NCBI GenBank assembly: GCA_934446455.1
Contig: CAKSEE010000008.1
Location: 6,418 to 70,417 of the forward strand
DNA length: 64,000 bases
Reading direction: 5' to 3'
Source of the DNA: an uncultured Oscillospiraceae bacterium
Lineage (GTDB): Bacteria > Bacillota > Clostridia > Oscillospirales > Ruminococcaceae
Position 1 is the stretch's first letter. Each line of letters begins with the position of its first letter. Both the position numbers and the translations under genes were made by a program. The notes beneath the pieces were generated by a model. That model was not told where the DNA came from and ran no database searches. It saw only the letters and a program-made list of their open reading frames with translations. Shown piece by piece: positions 34,216 through 42,861 of the stretch.

Positions 34216-34416
34216 TCAATCGTTGGACGCGAGCTGACGCTGGCGCTGAATGGTCTTGATACGGGCGATGTCCTTCTTGACAGCCTTAATTCTGGTGGGG
34301 TTGTCGAGCTGATTTACTGCAAGCTGGAAGCGCATATTGAAAAGCTCCTGCTTCAACTCGGCGAGCTTAGTGTCAAGCTCAGTTTCCGAAAGATATTTAA
34401 TTTCCGAAGCCTTCAT
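34216..34416 (-). CDS. rpmC: Ribosomal protein L29
   Basis: 66 residues, two-helix protein at the tunnel exit that helps dock trigger factor and SRP. LSETELDTKLAELKQELFNMRFQ and NPTRIKAVKKDIARIKTI are typical. Its ATG overlaps the rplP stop by one base. Confidence 0.97.
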   Translation of the reverse strand: MKASEIKYLSETELDTKLAELKQELFNMRFQLAVNQLDNPTRIKAVKKDIARIKTIQRQRQLASND

Positions 34417-34838
34417 TAAGACTCACCTCCGTCTTCCTTCTTTACAAACTTGCACTTGATGGGGAGCTTGTGCATTGCAAGACGCATCGCCTCGCGTGCG
34501 GTTTCCTCGGATACGCCTGCTATCTCAAACATAACGCGTCCGGGCTTTACAACAGCTACCCAGTATTCAGGGGAACCCTTACCGGAACCCATACGAGTAC
34601 CAAGCGGCTTTGTCGTAACGGGCTTGTCGGGGAATATCTTTATCCATACCTGACCGCCACGCTTGATGTAACGGGTCATTGCGATACGGGCAGCCTCGAT
34701 CTGGTTGGACTTTATCCAAGCAGCCTCGAGAGCCTGCAGGCCATACTGACCATTGGATACCGTATTGCCTCTAGTAGCTACGCCTGAACGGCGGCCTCTC
34801 TGTACTCTTCTGTACTTTACTCTCTTAGGAAGCAGCAT
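34416..34838 (-). CDS. rplP: Ribosomal protein L16
   Basis: 140 residues near the peptidyl-transferase centre. [16 protein letters not shown] and [20 protein letters not shown] are diagnostic. One-base overlaps join it to rpsC before and rpmC after, so translation is probably coupled. Confidence 0.98.
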   Translation of the reverse strand: MLLPKRVKYRRVQRGRRSGVATRGNTVSNGQYGLQALEAAWIKSNQIEAARIAMTRYIKRGGQVWIKIFPDKPVTTKPLGTRMGSGKGSPEYWVAVVKPGRVMFEIAGVSEETAREAMRLAMHKLPIKCKFVKKEDGGES

Positions 34839-35596
34839 CAGTCGTTACCTCCTTCTTTTCTGGCTTCTCTGGGTCTGCGGGGGCGGCGGTCATCGCGGCC
34901 TCTGCCTGCGCCGTTTCTGTCGTTGCGGCGGCGGTCGGTTCTTTCGGTTCTCTGTGCGGGGATCTCGCCCTTAAGCACTTCGCCCTTGTAGATCCATACC
35001 TTAACGCCGATAACGCCGTAAGTTGTGTTTGCTCTTGCTACGCCGTAGTCGATGTCGGCACGCAGAGTCTGAAGCGGGATAGTACCCTCGTGATAGCTCT
35101 CGCTGCGGGCGATTTCCGCACCGCCAAGACGACCTGCTACCATGGTCTTGATACCCTTAGCGCCGCTCTTCATGGTTCTGCCGATAACGCCCTTCATAGC
35201 GCGTCTGAAGGAAACGCGTCCTTCAAGCTGCTGAGCGATGTTCTCTGCAACGAGCTGAGCGTTCATGTCGGGGTTCTTTACCTCGATGATCTTGATGTCA
35301 ACTCTCTTGCCGGTGAACTTCTCCATCTCAGCCTTGAGCTTGTCTACCTCTGCACCCTTAGCGCCGATTACCATGCCGGGCTTTGCGCAAGCGATGCCGA
35401 TAGTTACCTTATCGCCGGTTCTCTCTATTTCGATAGAGGGAACACCAGCCTTGTAAAGCTTCTTTTTAAGAAGCTCGCGAATCTTGTAGTCCTCAACGAG
35501 CGTGTCACCATAGGTAGCCTTGCCCGCATACCAGCGGGAGTCCCAATCCTTGATAACGCCTACTCTAAGACCGTGGGGATTGACCTTCTGTCCCAT
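34838..35596 (-). CDS. rpsC: Ribosomal protein S3
   Basis: 252 residues. [20 protein letters not shown], the KH domain ([20 protein letters not shown]) and the C-terminal [15 protein letters not shown] are standard. The last 35 residues are an Arg/Asp/Gly-rich tail ([19 protein letters not shown]), longer than in E. coli and probably disordered. Confidence 0.98.
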   Translation of the reverse strand: MGQKVNPHGLRVGVIKDWDSRWYAGKATYGDTLVEDYKIRELLKKKLYKAGVPSIEIERTGDKVTIGIACAKPGMVIGAKGAEVDKLKAEMEKFTGKRVDIKIIEVKNPDMNAQLVAENIAQQLEGRVSFRRAMKGVIGRTMKSGAKGIKTMVAGRLGGAEIARSESYHEGTIPLQTLRADIDYGVARANTTYGVIGVKVWIYKGEVLKGEIPAQRTERTDRRRNDRNGAGRGRDDRRPRRPREARKEGGND

Positions 35597-35611
35597 TGTT
35601 GTTCTCCTCTC

Positions 35612-35947
35612 TTATTCAGCTTCTTTTACAACCAGCGTGATGTTGGAAGTTCTCTTGAGAATCCTGTGAGCACGTCCGTGATCCTTCGGTCTGATGCGCT
35701 TGAGTGTAACGCCCGCGCCTACGAAGCACTCGGAAACGTAAAGACGGCTCGTATCCATGCTGTGGTTGTTCTCCGCATTGGCAACTGCGGACTTAAGCAG
35801 CTTTGCAAGAGGCTCGCAAGCGGACTTAGGTGTGTTCTTGAGTATCGCCATTGCGATATCTACAGGCTTGTTTCTGATGAGGTCGAGAACGATGCCGACC
35901 TTTCTCGGAGAAATACGAACCTGTCTGAGTTCAGCTCTAGCTTCCAT
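35612..35947 (-). CDS. rplV: Ribosomal protein L22
   Basis: 111 residues lining the exit tunnel. [20 protein letters not shown] and [21 protein letters not shown] (the macrolide-contacting hairpin) are present. It lies 12 bases after rpsS and 15 bases before rpsC. Confidence 0.98.
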   Translation of the reverse strand: MEARAELRQVRISPRKVGIVLDLIRNKPVDIAMAILKNTPKSACEPLAKLLKSAVANAENNHSMDTSRLYVSECFVGAGVTLKRIRPKDHGRAHRILKRTSNITLVVKEAE

Positions 35948-35959
35948 TATTTCTCCTCC

Positions 35960-36238
35960 TTACTTCTTGCCTGTGGTCTTGCTGCCTGCATGACCCTTGA
36001 AGGTTCTTGTGGGAGCAAATTCGCCCAGCTTGTGACCTACCATGTCCTCTGTAACATATACAGGAACGTGCTTTCTGCCATCGTGAACGGCAAAGGTGTG
36101 ACCTACGAAGTCGGGGAATATTGTAGAAGAACGGCTCCAAGTCTTGAGTACCTTCTTCTCGCCTGCTTCGTTCATCGCAAGCACTCTCTTCATGAGGGCT
36201 TCCTGGACGAAAGGTCCTTTTTTAACGCTTCTTCCCAT
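35960..36238 (-). CDS. rpsS: Ribosomal protein S19
   Basis: 92 residues of the 30S head. [19 protein letters not shown] and [18 protein letters not shown] are diagnostic. A 150-base spacer with several hairpins separates it from the upstream rplB. Confidence 0.98.
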   Translation of the reverse strand: MGRSVKKGPFVQEALMKRVLAMNEAGEKKVLKTWSRSSTIFPDFVGHTFAVHDGRKHVPVYVTEDMVGHKLGEFAPTRTFKGHAGSKTTGKK

Positions 36239-36388
36239 GTCGGTAATTCCTTTCAGTTTAGCTGCAAGTTAATGAGCAGCGGCAGCCGCGTTCGCGTTTT
36301 ACGCACAACTTTAATCATGATGTGCAACGCTGTTCTTATTAACAGCAACTTTAGGTTGATTTTTCTTATTGTATCAAGGGTTCTCGGC
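36239..36388 (-). other. Multi-hairpin spacer between rplB and rpsS
   Basis: 150 bases without a gene, where most genomes have 20-30. On the mRNA strand GCTGTT/AACAGC, GCACA/TGTGC and a GCGG/CCGC element occur in series, then AAAGGAATTACCGAC before the rpsS ATG. No terminator-like T-run. Confidence 0.55.
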
Positions 36389-37222
36389 TTACTTGCCGTT
36401 TCTCCTCTTGACGATGAACTTGTTGGACGCCTTCTTGGTAGAACGTGTCTTATAACCGAGAGCGGGCTTGCCCCACGGAGTTACAGGGCCGGGACGGCCA
36501 ACAGGGGACTTACCCTCACCACCGCCGTGCGGGTGGTCGTTCGGGTTCATTACGGAACCGCGAACCGTGGGTCTGATACCGAGGTGGCGGGTCTTACCTG
36601 CCTTACCGCGGTTTACGTTCTCGTGGTCGAGGTTGGAAACAACGCCGATAGACGCAATGCAGTCAGCGGATACGTTTCTCAGCTCGCCGCTGGGGAGGCG
36701 GATAAGCGCGTAGCCGTTCTCCTTAGCCATGAGCTGCGCCATGTTGCCTGCGGAACGAACGAGCTGTGCGCCCTTGCCGGGGTGAAGCTCAATGTTGTGA
36801 ATAACCGTACCAACGGGGATATCCTTGAGCTGAAGCGCGTTGCCGGGCTTGATATCTGCGTCCTTGCCCGCGCTTACCTTATCGCCGACCTTAAGTCCGT
36901 CGGGAGCGATGATGTATCTCTTCTCGCCGTCCTCATACTGAACCAGCGCGATGAACGCGGAACGGTTGGGATCGTACTCGAGGGAAAGCACCGTAGCGCT
37001 CATGCCCTGCTTGTTTCTCTTGAAGTCGATAACGCGGTACTTCTTTCTGTTGCCGCCGCCGATGTGTCTGACGGTGATGCGGCCGTAGCTGTTTCTGCCT
37101 GCGGTCTTCTTAACAGGCTCCAGAAGGCTCTTTTCGGGAGCGACCTTGGATAAGCAGCTGTAATCAGTAACTGTCATGCCGCGACGGCCGTTATTGACAG
37201 GCTTATAAGCTTTTATAGCCAT
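36389..37222 (-). CDS. rplB: Ribosomal protein L2
   Basis: 277 residues, essential for subunit joining and peptidyl transfer. [21 protein letters not shown] and the conserved catalytic-site loop [19 protein letters not shown] (with its key His) are intact. It is 17 bases after rplW. Confidence 0.98.
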   Translation of the reverse strand: MAIKAYKPVNNGRRGMTVTDYSCLSKVAPEKSLLEPVKKTAGRNSYGRITVRHIGGGNRKKYRVIDFKRNKQGMSATVLSLEYDPNRSAFIALVQYEDGEKRYIIAPDGLKVGDKVSAGKDADIKPGNALQLKDIPVGTVIHNIELHPGKGAQLVRSAGNMAQLMAKENGYALIRLPSGELRNVSADCIASIGVVSNLDHENVNRGKAGKTRHLGIRPTVRGSVMNPNDHPHGGGEGKSPVGRPGPVTPWGKPALGYKTRSTKKASNKFIVKRRNGK

Positions 37223-37239
37223 TTCGTTTCACTCCTTAC

Positions 37240-37539
37240 TTAAATCATTCCGTCAAAGAACTCGATGGTCTTGGAGTCCTTTGCAAGGGTAACGATAGCC
37301 TTCTTCCAGTCGGAAGTGTAGCCCTCGCTTCTGCCCATTCTCTTCTTTCTGCCGCGGACGCTCACGGTGTTAACCTTTGCGACCTTGGTTCCCTTGAAGA
37401 GGCTCTCTACTGCCTTAGCGATTTCAACCTTGTTTGCAGACTTAGCAACCTTGAAGGTGTACTTGCCCGCTGCGAGGCACTCCATGCTATGCTCTGTGAT
37501 AATGGGCTTGATGATGATGTCCTGAGCTGTCTTTGTCAT
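37240..37539 (-). CDS. rplW: Ribosomal protein L23
   Basis: 99 residues at the tunnel exit. IIKPIITEHSMECLAAGKYTF and RGRKKRMGRSEGYTSDWKKAIV are diagnostic. One-base overlap with rplD (37539). Confidence 0.98.
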   Translation of the reverse strand: MTKTAQDIIIKPIITEHSMECLAAGKYTFKVAKSANKVEIAKAVESLFKGTKVAKVNTVSVRGRKKRMGRSEGYTSDWKKAIVTLAKDSKTIEFFDGMI

Positions 37540-38162
37540 TATGCGTACACCTCCTCAAGCTTCTCCACAGCACCCTTTACTACAACAAACTTGTTGCAGT
37601 TGAGTATATCGTATACGCAAAGGGAGTTGGACTGTGCGGTCTTAACGCCCTCGAGGTTAGCTGCGGACTTGATTACCTTGGTATCTACGCTGTCAAGAAC
37701 GATGAGGGTCTTCTTTTCCGCACCGATAGCCTTGAGCATAGCTGCCATTGTCTTGGTCTTGAATTCGTCGGTCTTGATTGCGTCTACAACGATCATCTCG
37801 TTTGCTGCAACCTTGCTCGAAAGAGCGGACAGCATAGCAAGTCTCTTAACCTGCTTGTTGAGAGTGAATCTGTAGGAACGGGGCTTCGGGCCGAGCGCGA
37901 TGCCTCCGTGACGCCACTGGGGAGCTCTTGTGGAGCCCTGTCTTGCGTGGCCTGTGCCCTTCTGTCTCCACGGCTTCCTGCCGCCGCCGCTTACTTCTGT
38001 TCTGGTAAGCGTGGACTGTGTGCCCTGGCGCTGATTTGCCAGATAGTTCACAACAGCGGAGTGCATAGCGGTCTCGTTCGGCTCAATGCCGAAAACTGCG
38101 TCGTTCAGTTCAAGCTCGGAAACAACGTTGCCCGCCATATCTACTACGTTTATCTTTGACAT
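37539..38162 (-). CDS. rplD: Ribosomal protein L4
   Basis: 207 residues. The exit-tunnel loop with GGGRKPWRQKGTGHARQGSTRAP is intact. In E. coli L4 represses the S10 operon through its leader; whether that applies to this long leader is untested. It is 18 bases after rplC. Confidence 0.98.
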   Translation of the reverse strand: MSKINVVDMAGNVVSELELNDAVFGIEPNETAMHSAVVNYLANQRQGTQSTLTRTEVSGGGRKPWRQKGTGHARQGSTRAPQWRHGGIALGPKPRSYRFTLNKQVKRLAMLSALSSKVAANEMIVVDAIKTDEFKTKTMAAMLKAIGAEKKTLIVLDSVDTKVIKSAANLEGVKTAQSNSLCVYDILNCNKFVVVKGAVEKLEEVYA

Positions 38163-38180
38163 GATGGTTGTCCTCCCCTC

Positions 38181-38813
38181 TTACGCTTTAACTGCGTCGC
38201 AGATGGTAACTACGCCGCCCTTAGGCCCGGGAACAGCACCCTTGACAGCGATAAGGTTGTTGTCTGCGTCAACCTTAACAACTACAAGATTCTGAACCGT
38301 AACATTCTCTGCGCCCATGTGACCGGCCATGCCCTTGCCCTTGAAGATTCTCGAGGGGCTGGAGCATGCGCCCATAGAGCCTGCCTGTCTTGCGACAGGA
38401 CCGGAACCGTGGGTCTCCTTGAGTCTGTGCTGGTTGTGACGCTTGATAGCGCCGGTAAAGCCCTTGCCCTTGCTTACGCCCGCAACGTCGATAACGTCGC
38501 CCTCGGCGAAAACGTCAGCCTTTACGATGTCGCCCACGTTCACAGCGGACATATCGTCAAGGCGGAACTCCTTAAGGGTCTTCTTGAAAGCAACGTCATT
38601 CTTCTTGAAATGACCCTGCTCAGGCTTGTTGACGTGCTTGGGAGATACGTCGCCAAAGCCCATCTGTACAGCCTCGTAGCCGTCGTTCTCTGTGGTCTTC
38701 TTCTGAACCACAACGCAGGGACCCGCTTCGATTACGGTAACGGGAACGACCTTGCCTGCTTCGTCGAAGATCTGCGTCATGCCGATCTTCCTGCCGATAA
38801 TACCCTTTGTCAT
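38181..38813 (-). CDS. rplC: Ribosomal protein L3
   Basis: 210 residues from ATG 38813 ([20 protein letters not shown]), with AAGGAGG upstream; an ATG 13 codons upstream is not supported. [21 protein letters not shown] is the conserved loop near the peptidyl-transferase centre. A 116-base spacer lies between it and rpsJ. Confidence 0.98.
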   Translation of the reverse strand: MTKGIIGRKIGMTQIFDEAGKVVPVTVIEAGPCVVVQKKTTENDGYEAVQMGFGDVSPKHVNKPEQGHFKKNDVAFKKTLKEFRLDDMSAVNVGDIVKADVFAEGDVIDVAGVSKGKGFTGAIKRHNQHRLKETHGSGPVARQAGSMGACSSPSRIFKGKGMAGHMGAENVTVQNLVVVKVDADNNLIAVKGAVPGPKGGVVTICDAVKA

Positions 38814-38929
38814 TTCGGCTTCCTCCTTAAATTGGTTATTGGTCGGTTTCACCCGACATGACCATGCGCCCTTATGAGCGCGTGGTTAGTGGTTGGACTT
38901 GCGCCCAACATAACTCCAAGGAATCTATT
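38814..38929 (-). other. Structured spacer between rpsJ and rplC
   Basis: 116 bases with three short hairpins on the mRNA strand: GTTGGG/TCCAAC, GCGC(TCATAAGG)GCGC and GTCGG/CCGAC, the last about 20 bases before the rplC ribosome site. Confidence 0.5.
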
Positions 38930-39241
38930 TTAGATATCCATTGAAATTTCTACGCCTGCGGGAAGCTCAAGATTCTGAAGAGCTTCAACCGTCTTCTGAG
39001 AAGGACGGATAACGTCGATAAGGCGCTTGTGAGTTCTGAGCTCGAACTGCTCGCGGGAATCCTTATACTTGTGAACCGCTCTCAGTATGGTTACGATCTC
39101 CTTGTCGGTGGGCAGCGGGATAGGACCTGCTACTCTTGCGCCGCTGCGCTTTGCAGCGTCAACAATCTTTGCTGCGGCAGCGTCTACAACGCTGTGTTCG
39201 TAACCCTTGACCTTGATTCTTACTTTCTCGTTAGATGCCAT
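38930..39241 (-). CDS. rpsJ: Ribosomal protein S10 / NusE
   Basis: 103 residues. [37 protein letters not shown] and [13 protein letters not shown] are diagnostic. It also acts with NusB in antitermination. It is the first gene of the cluster, behind a leader of about 280 bases. Confidence 0.98.
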   Translation of the reverse strand: MASNEKVRIKVKGYEHSVVDAAAAKIVDAAKRSGARVAGPIPLPTDKEIVTILRAVHKYKDSREQFELRTHKRLIDVIRPSQKTVEALQNLELPAGVEISMDI

Positions 39242-39520
39242 TGATTTTTCAACCCTTTCTCTGATTTGTGTACGGCGAAAGCCTATTTGAAAAATCCACT
39301 GTACCGTGTGTTTCTTTTTTATCGCCCACAGCCGTTAGTTATCTGAGCCTCTCAGACACTTTAACGCCTGCAAACGCGGAGAAACTCACGTTTTCTGTTG
39401 AATCTTCTCCGCCCGATTTGAAATCGGACATACTCCGTCGAAATTCCCGCGGAAACCGCGCAACCTCCGACATCATCGCCTTGCCTCAGCTTATACAGCG
39501 GCATATCATGTACAGCCGCC
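39242..39520 (-). promoter_or_regulatory. Long structured leader of the S10 cluster
   Basis: About 280 transcribed bases before rpsJ. On the mRNA strand the palindrome CCGATTTCAAATCGG (39410-39424), a GCGCGG/CCGCGG element and several A/G-rich unpaired stretches are visible; AAAGGG lies near the rpsJ start. No protein of credible quality is encoded. The position suits autogenous control or NusB/S10-related control, but no known motif was recognised. Confidence 0.55.
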
Positions 39521-39527
39521 AACATCT

Positions 39528-39556
39528 ATTTTAACATATTGAACGTATTTTTTCAA
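39528..39556 (-). promoter_or_regulatory. Main promoter of the S10-spc-alpha cluster
   Basis: On the minus strand TTGAAA (39551-39556), 17-base spacer ending TGT, TAAAAT (39528-39533). Confidence 0.8.
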
Positions 39557-39672
39557 TAGATGAGCGAAAACATTCCCGATAAACCGCAGAGAATTTTTCG
39601 CGTTTTTAAGCACACTTTTTAGCCATTTTGCACAATACTCCAATGCTTTGCATTCAGCACGTGTCATATACT

Positions 39673-39702
39673 ATTATAATATAAGCCGGGCAGGGGAGTC
39701 AC
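39673..39702 (-). promoter_or_regulatory. Possible second upstream promoter of the S10 cluster
   Basis: On the minus strand TATAAT (39673-39678) with a weak -35 GTGACT (39697-39702, 18-base spacer) that overlaps the end of gpr. It would lengthen the leader to about 420 bases. Confidence 0.4.
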
Positions 39703-40424
39703 CCTGAAAACCCCATGATCGCCCCCGCGATAGCCTCCGCCCAGAGCGCCGCCTTGCAGTCAATATCGCTTGCCGTGACCATAAAGCCGTCGTCGCCCCG
39801 CGCTTTCGTTACGCCCGAAAGCTCCGCCGCCATAGGCACGCCGAGAGCCACCACGGGCACGCCCACGGTTCGCTCTGAAAGCTCCTGCCGCCGCCCGCCG
39901 ACCCCCGACGCGGGCGCTATACCCGCGTTGGTAAGCTGAACCGAGCGCGCAATGCGGCGCGGCTCCCCGCACGAAAGCGCGTCTATAGCGATAACGCAGT
40001 CTGCACCTATCTCCCGTGCCGCCGCACGGACAAGCGCCGCCGTTTCAACACCCGTGCGCGCGGCGACGTCCGTTTCCACCGCCGCAATGGAATACCGCCT
40101 GCCGTTCTGCGGCATGATATTCCGCACGGCAAGCGCCCCGAGCGAGTCGCAAACCACATCGGGGTTGCCGAGCCCCGCCGCAAAAAGCCGCCCGCTCGGC
40201 GGGACAAGCTGTGCAAGCGCCGCCCGCAGGACCGCGTGAAGCCCGCGCGCGTCCGGAGCGCACTCCAGCGTGATGTAGCGCCCCTGCGGCTTGCCCACAA
40301 GCGCAGCGGTGCGCTTCGACAGGCGCACGTCCGTTACCGCAACGTCCCCGAGAGTGCGCGTGCGCGCGGCGCCCCCTACGGAAAACTGGCGCGCCGCTTC
40401 GGTTATAAGGTCAGTTCTGTACAT
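39699..40424 (-). CDS. gpr: Germination protease GPR, compact form
   Basis: Degrades small acid-soluble proteins when spores germinate. 241 residues. It starts MYRTDLITEAA (the conserved YxIRTDLA-type start) and carries LVGKPQGRYITLE, GLGNPDVVCDSLG, DCVIAIDALS, TNAGIAPASGVGGRRQELSE and VPVVALGVPM. Compared with the B. subtilis protein it lacks about 100 residues between GVP... and the final MVTASDID block. GGGAGG precedes the start. A forespore-type promoter lies directly upstream. Its presence implies sporulation. Confidence 0.92.
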   Translation of the reverse strand: MYRTDLITEAARQFSVGGAARTRTLGDVAVTDVRLSKRTAALVGKPQGRYITLECAPDARGLHAVLRAALAQLVPPSGRLFAAGLGNPDVVCDSLGALAVRNIMPQNGRRYSIAAVETDVAARTGVETAALVRAAAREIGADCVIAIDALSCGEPRRIARSVQLTNAGIAPASGVGGRRQELSERTVGVPVVALGVPMAAELSGVTKARGDDGFMVTASDIDCKAALWAEAIAGAIMGFSG

Positions 40425-40448
40425 AAATCCTCCCGCTCTTTTTTCGGG

Positions 40449-40477
40449 TATTATTCCCACGGCGCGCATAAATATGC
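40449..40477 (-). promoter_or_regulatory. Forespore-type (sigma-G/sigma-F-like) promoter of gpr
   Basis: On the minus strand GCATA (40473-40477), 17-base spacer, AATAATA (40449-40455). This fits the sigma-G pattern GHATR-N16-18-CATNHTA at all but one position, and also the sigma-F -35. It sits 25 bases before the gpr start and just after the flagellin terminator. Confidence 0.6.
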
Positions 40478-40482
40478 AGAAA

Positions 40483-40510
40483 CGCCCCCCTCGGTATTCC
40501 AAGGGGGGCG
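40483..40510 (-). terminator. Terminator of the flagellin gene
   Basis: CGCCCCCC (40503-40510 read on the minus strand) pairs with GGGGGGCG (40483-40490), followed by TTTCTG. It lies about 100 bases past the flagellin stop at 40614. Confidence 0.75.
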
Positions 40511-40613
40511 CGGTTATTCAGCGTTCCATCATGCCGCTAAGCGGCACTCCGCGTCAGCACGCACATCTCGCGAAAACGTGCGGCAGACTCTGCCTGACTT
40601 ATTCCGAAAGGAA

Positions 40614-42455
40614 TTAGCCGAGGAGCTGGAGAATGGACTGAGGCTGCTGATTTGCCTGAGCCAGCATGGACTGAGCTGCCTGCTGAAGAATGTTGTACTT
40701 GGTGTAAGTCATCATCTCAGAAGCCATATCAGTATCACGGATGGAGGACTCAGCCTCGGTCAGGTTGGTGGAAGTGGTGGTCAGGTTGTCGATCTTGTGC
40801 TCGAGACGGTTCTGTGTAGCACCGAATGTAGCGCGAACCATCGAAACCTTGTTGATTGCGTTGTCGATCTGGTCGATAGCAGCGTTAGCGTCCTTCTGGG
40901 TTGCGAGGGACAGGTTAGCGGTGTTAAGACCGTCTGCTCTCGAAGAAACGTTCAGGTTGGACTTGAGCTCGCCCATGCCGTCGGTCGTGTACTCGAACGA
41001 GAAGTCAACGGAATCCTTTGTACGAGCGCCGGTCTGGAGAACCAGGTGGTCGGTGTAGGTAAGAGGAGCGGTTGCAGCGTCGTTGGAGTTAGCCTTGGAT
41101 ACGTTGCCGGTCTTAGCTACTTCTACAGAAGGCTTTGCGCCGTTGTCGTAAGAGTAGTTCTCAAAGCCGAGCTTGTACTGGATAGTACCGGCAGAGCCGT
41201 CCTTCTTGGCATTTGCAGCCTGATCTGTTGCAGTCAGGGTGATAAGGTCAGCAGTAGTAGCGTCGCCGATCTTGATAACATTCTTTGCAGAAAGGTCAAG
41301 CGTGTACTCGGTGTTGCCTATTGTAACCTTATTGTCTGCAGCCGTACCGCTGATAACAGTGCCGTTGTTAAGGGTAATCTTCATGTTGCCCGCAGCATTG
41401 GCAGCAGTGGAATCATAAGTAACCTCTACAGTAGCGCCGTCAAGTTCCTTGAGCAGGGAATTAAGATCCTCTGTCATAAGAGCGTTTGTTACCTTGCTTG
41501 CAACAGTCAGGTTTGCGTTCTCAAGCTTAACAGCAGCAGCGGAAGTACCCTGTGTGAAGTTGGTAGAATCGGAAATCGTTGCGCCCTGATTTGTAGGAGC
41601 AGAGATACCGGTTGCAGGGTTTTTGAAGGTAAGGGTGATGGTGTCACCATTGCCAAGCTTAGTCTGATCAAGAACTACGTTTGAAACGTCTACGCCGCCA
41701 ATCTGAACGCCAAAGCCGCCGTTGTTGGTCTTAACAGCAGTTACCTTGTTCTTGTCTGCGCCATCAGACGCGTTGATGCAGGTCCACTGGCTTGTAGCCT
41801 TATCGAACTTGAAAGTGATATCTACGGAGTCAGGACCATAGGTGTCAGGCTGACCGGCGGTTCTTGTCCATGTGGCGTTAAGAGCCTTCCAAGCATCATT
41901 TGCTATATCAGTATCATCCCACTTCTGACCGTCAAGAACGTTTACGTCGCCCTTGCTGAGCTTGGAAGCTGCCTTGGAGCCGTCAACATAGTCGAACTGA
42001 CCGTTAACAGCCTTGGTGCCGTCAGCCATCTGGCCGCCGTTGAGCATTACAGTACCATTGAAGTCGGTATCTGCAATCTGGTTGAGCTCGTCGTTGAGCT
42101 GGTTGAACTCGAGCTGGATAGCGTCGCGGTCAACTTCGTTCTGGTATGTACCGTTAGCGGACTCGGAAGCAAGCTCCTTCATTCTCTGAAGAATGGAGTG
42201 GGATTCCTGAAGAGCACCCTCGTAGGTCTGGATCATGTTGATGCCGTCCTGAGAGTTGCGAACTGCCTGGTTAAGACCGCGGATCTGGCTTCTCATCTTC
42301 TCAGATATTGCAAGACCTGCTGCGTCGTCGCCTGCGCGGTTGATTCTGTAGCCGGAAGAAAGCTTCTCAGAAGACTTCTTAAGACCTGCTACGTTAGTGT
42401 TGAGCTTGTTGTACGCGGAAAGCGCGTTTAAGTTGTGCTGTACTACCATTCCCAT
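40614..42455 (-). CDS. fliC: Flagellin, large form
   Basis: 613 residues, the filament subunit exported by the flagellar type III system. The N-terminal D0/D1 (MVVQHNLNALSAYNKLN, LSSGYRINRAGDDAAGLAISEKM) and C-terminal D1/D0 (DTDMASEMMTYTKYNILQQAAQSMLAQANQ, ending SILQLLG) are classic. Residues about 150-520 are a large variable Thr/Asn/Asp-rich surface region, so the protein is about twice the size of B. subtilis Hag. The start at 42455 has AGGAGG 8 bases upstream. It is monocistronic, read from a sigma-28 promoter. No other flagellar structural gene is in the window. Confidence 0.97.
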   Translation of the reverse strand: MGMVVQHNLNALSAYNKLNTNVAGLKKSSEKLSSGYRINRAGDDAAGLAISEKMRSQIRGLNQAVRNSQDGINMIQTYEGALQESHSILQRMKELASESANGTYQNEVDRDAIQLEFNQLNDELNQIADTDFNGTVMLNGGQMADGTKAVNGQFDYVDGSKAASKLSKGDVNVLDGQKWDDTDIANDAWKALNATWTRTAGQPDTYGPDSVDITFKFDKATSQWTCINASDGADKNKVTAVKTNNGGFGVQIGGVDVSNVVLDQTKLGNGDTITLTFKNPATGISAPTNQGATISDSTNFTQGTSAAAVKLENANLTVASKVTNALMTEDLNSLLKELDGATVEVTYDSTAANAAGNMKITLNNGTVISGTAADNKVTIGNTEYTLDLSAKNVIKIGDATTADLITLTATDQAANAKKDGSAGTIQYKLGFENYSYDNGAKPSVEVAKTGNVSKANSNDAATAPLTYTDHLVLQTGARTKDSVDFSFEYTTDGMGELKSNLNVSSRADGLNTANLSLATQKDANAAIDQIDNAINKVSMVRATFGATQNRLEHKIDNLTTTSTNLTEAESSIRDTDMASEMMTYTKYNILQQAAQSMLAQANQQPQSILQLLG

Positions 42456-42606
42456 AGTAATATCCTCCTTGAATTTTTACGCGCTCCGTATATTCGGAAT
42501 CATTCCTGCGGAGCGGTTGGTTAAAAGTAATAGGCTTCCTCACTGCCCTTTATATGTACACTCAAGGACTGCGGGGAAATTCAGCTTTTCAGCTATCACG
42601 TATATT

Positions 42607-42633
42607 ATATCGGCAGCGAAATCCGAAACTTTA
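42607..42633 (-). promoter_or_regulatory. Sigma-28 (SigD/FliA) promoter of flagellin
   Basis: On the minus strand TAAAGTTT (42626-42633), 11-base spacer, GCCGATAT (42607-42614), matching the consensus TAAAGTTT-N11-GCCGATAA at 15 of 16 positions. It gives a leader of roughly 145 bases with a CTCCG/CGGAG hairpin. Confidence 0.9.
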
Positions 42634-42810
42634 GCGTTTTCTCAAAAAATATTGAAAATTTTTTTAATTTTTTGTGTATATTTTGACTTATTGAGCAAAA
42701 CAGCATTTTCTGAAGGTTGTCCGGCGCGGGGCGCGCCCTTTTGCAAGGCTGAAAGACATCAGCATACGGCATTTACTTACATAAATGTCTGCTTCAGGTA
42801 ATACGGGCGC

Positions 42811-42845
42811 AAAAAAGCGGAGCCCGCCGAAAAGGCAGACCCCGC
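42811..42845 (-). terminator. Terminator of the membrane chemoreceptor gene
   Basis: On the minus strand a 12-bp stem with three G-U pairs (GCGGGGTCTGCC and GGCGGGCTCCGC) around TTTTC, then TTTTTTG. Confidence 0.85.
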
Positions 42846-42861
42846 CGGAGCTTTATATCGG

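Noticed and set aside
35090..37153. 687-codon plus-strand frame across several ribosomal genes
   Set aside because: It crosses the boundaries of rpsC, rplV, rpsS and rplB on the other strand and shows no domain.
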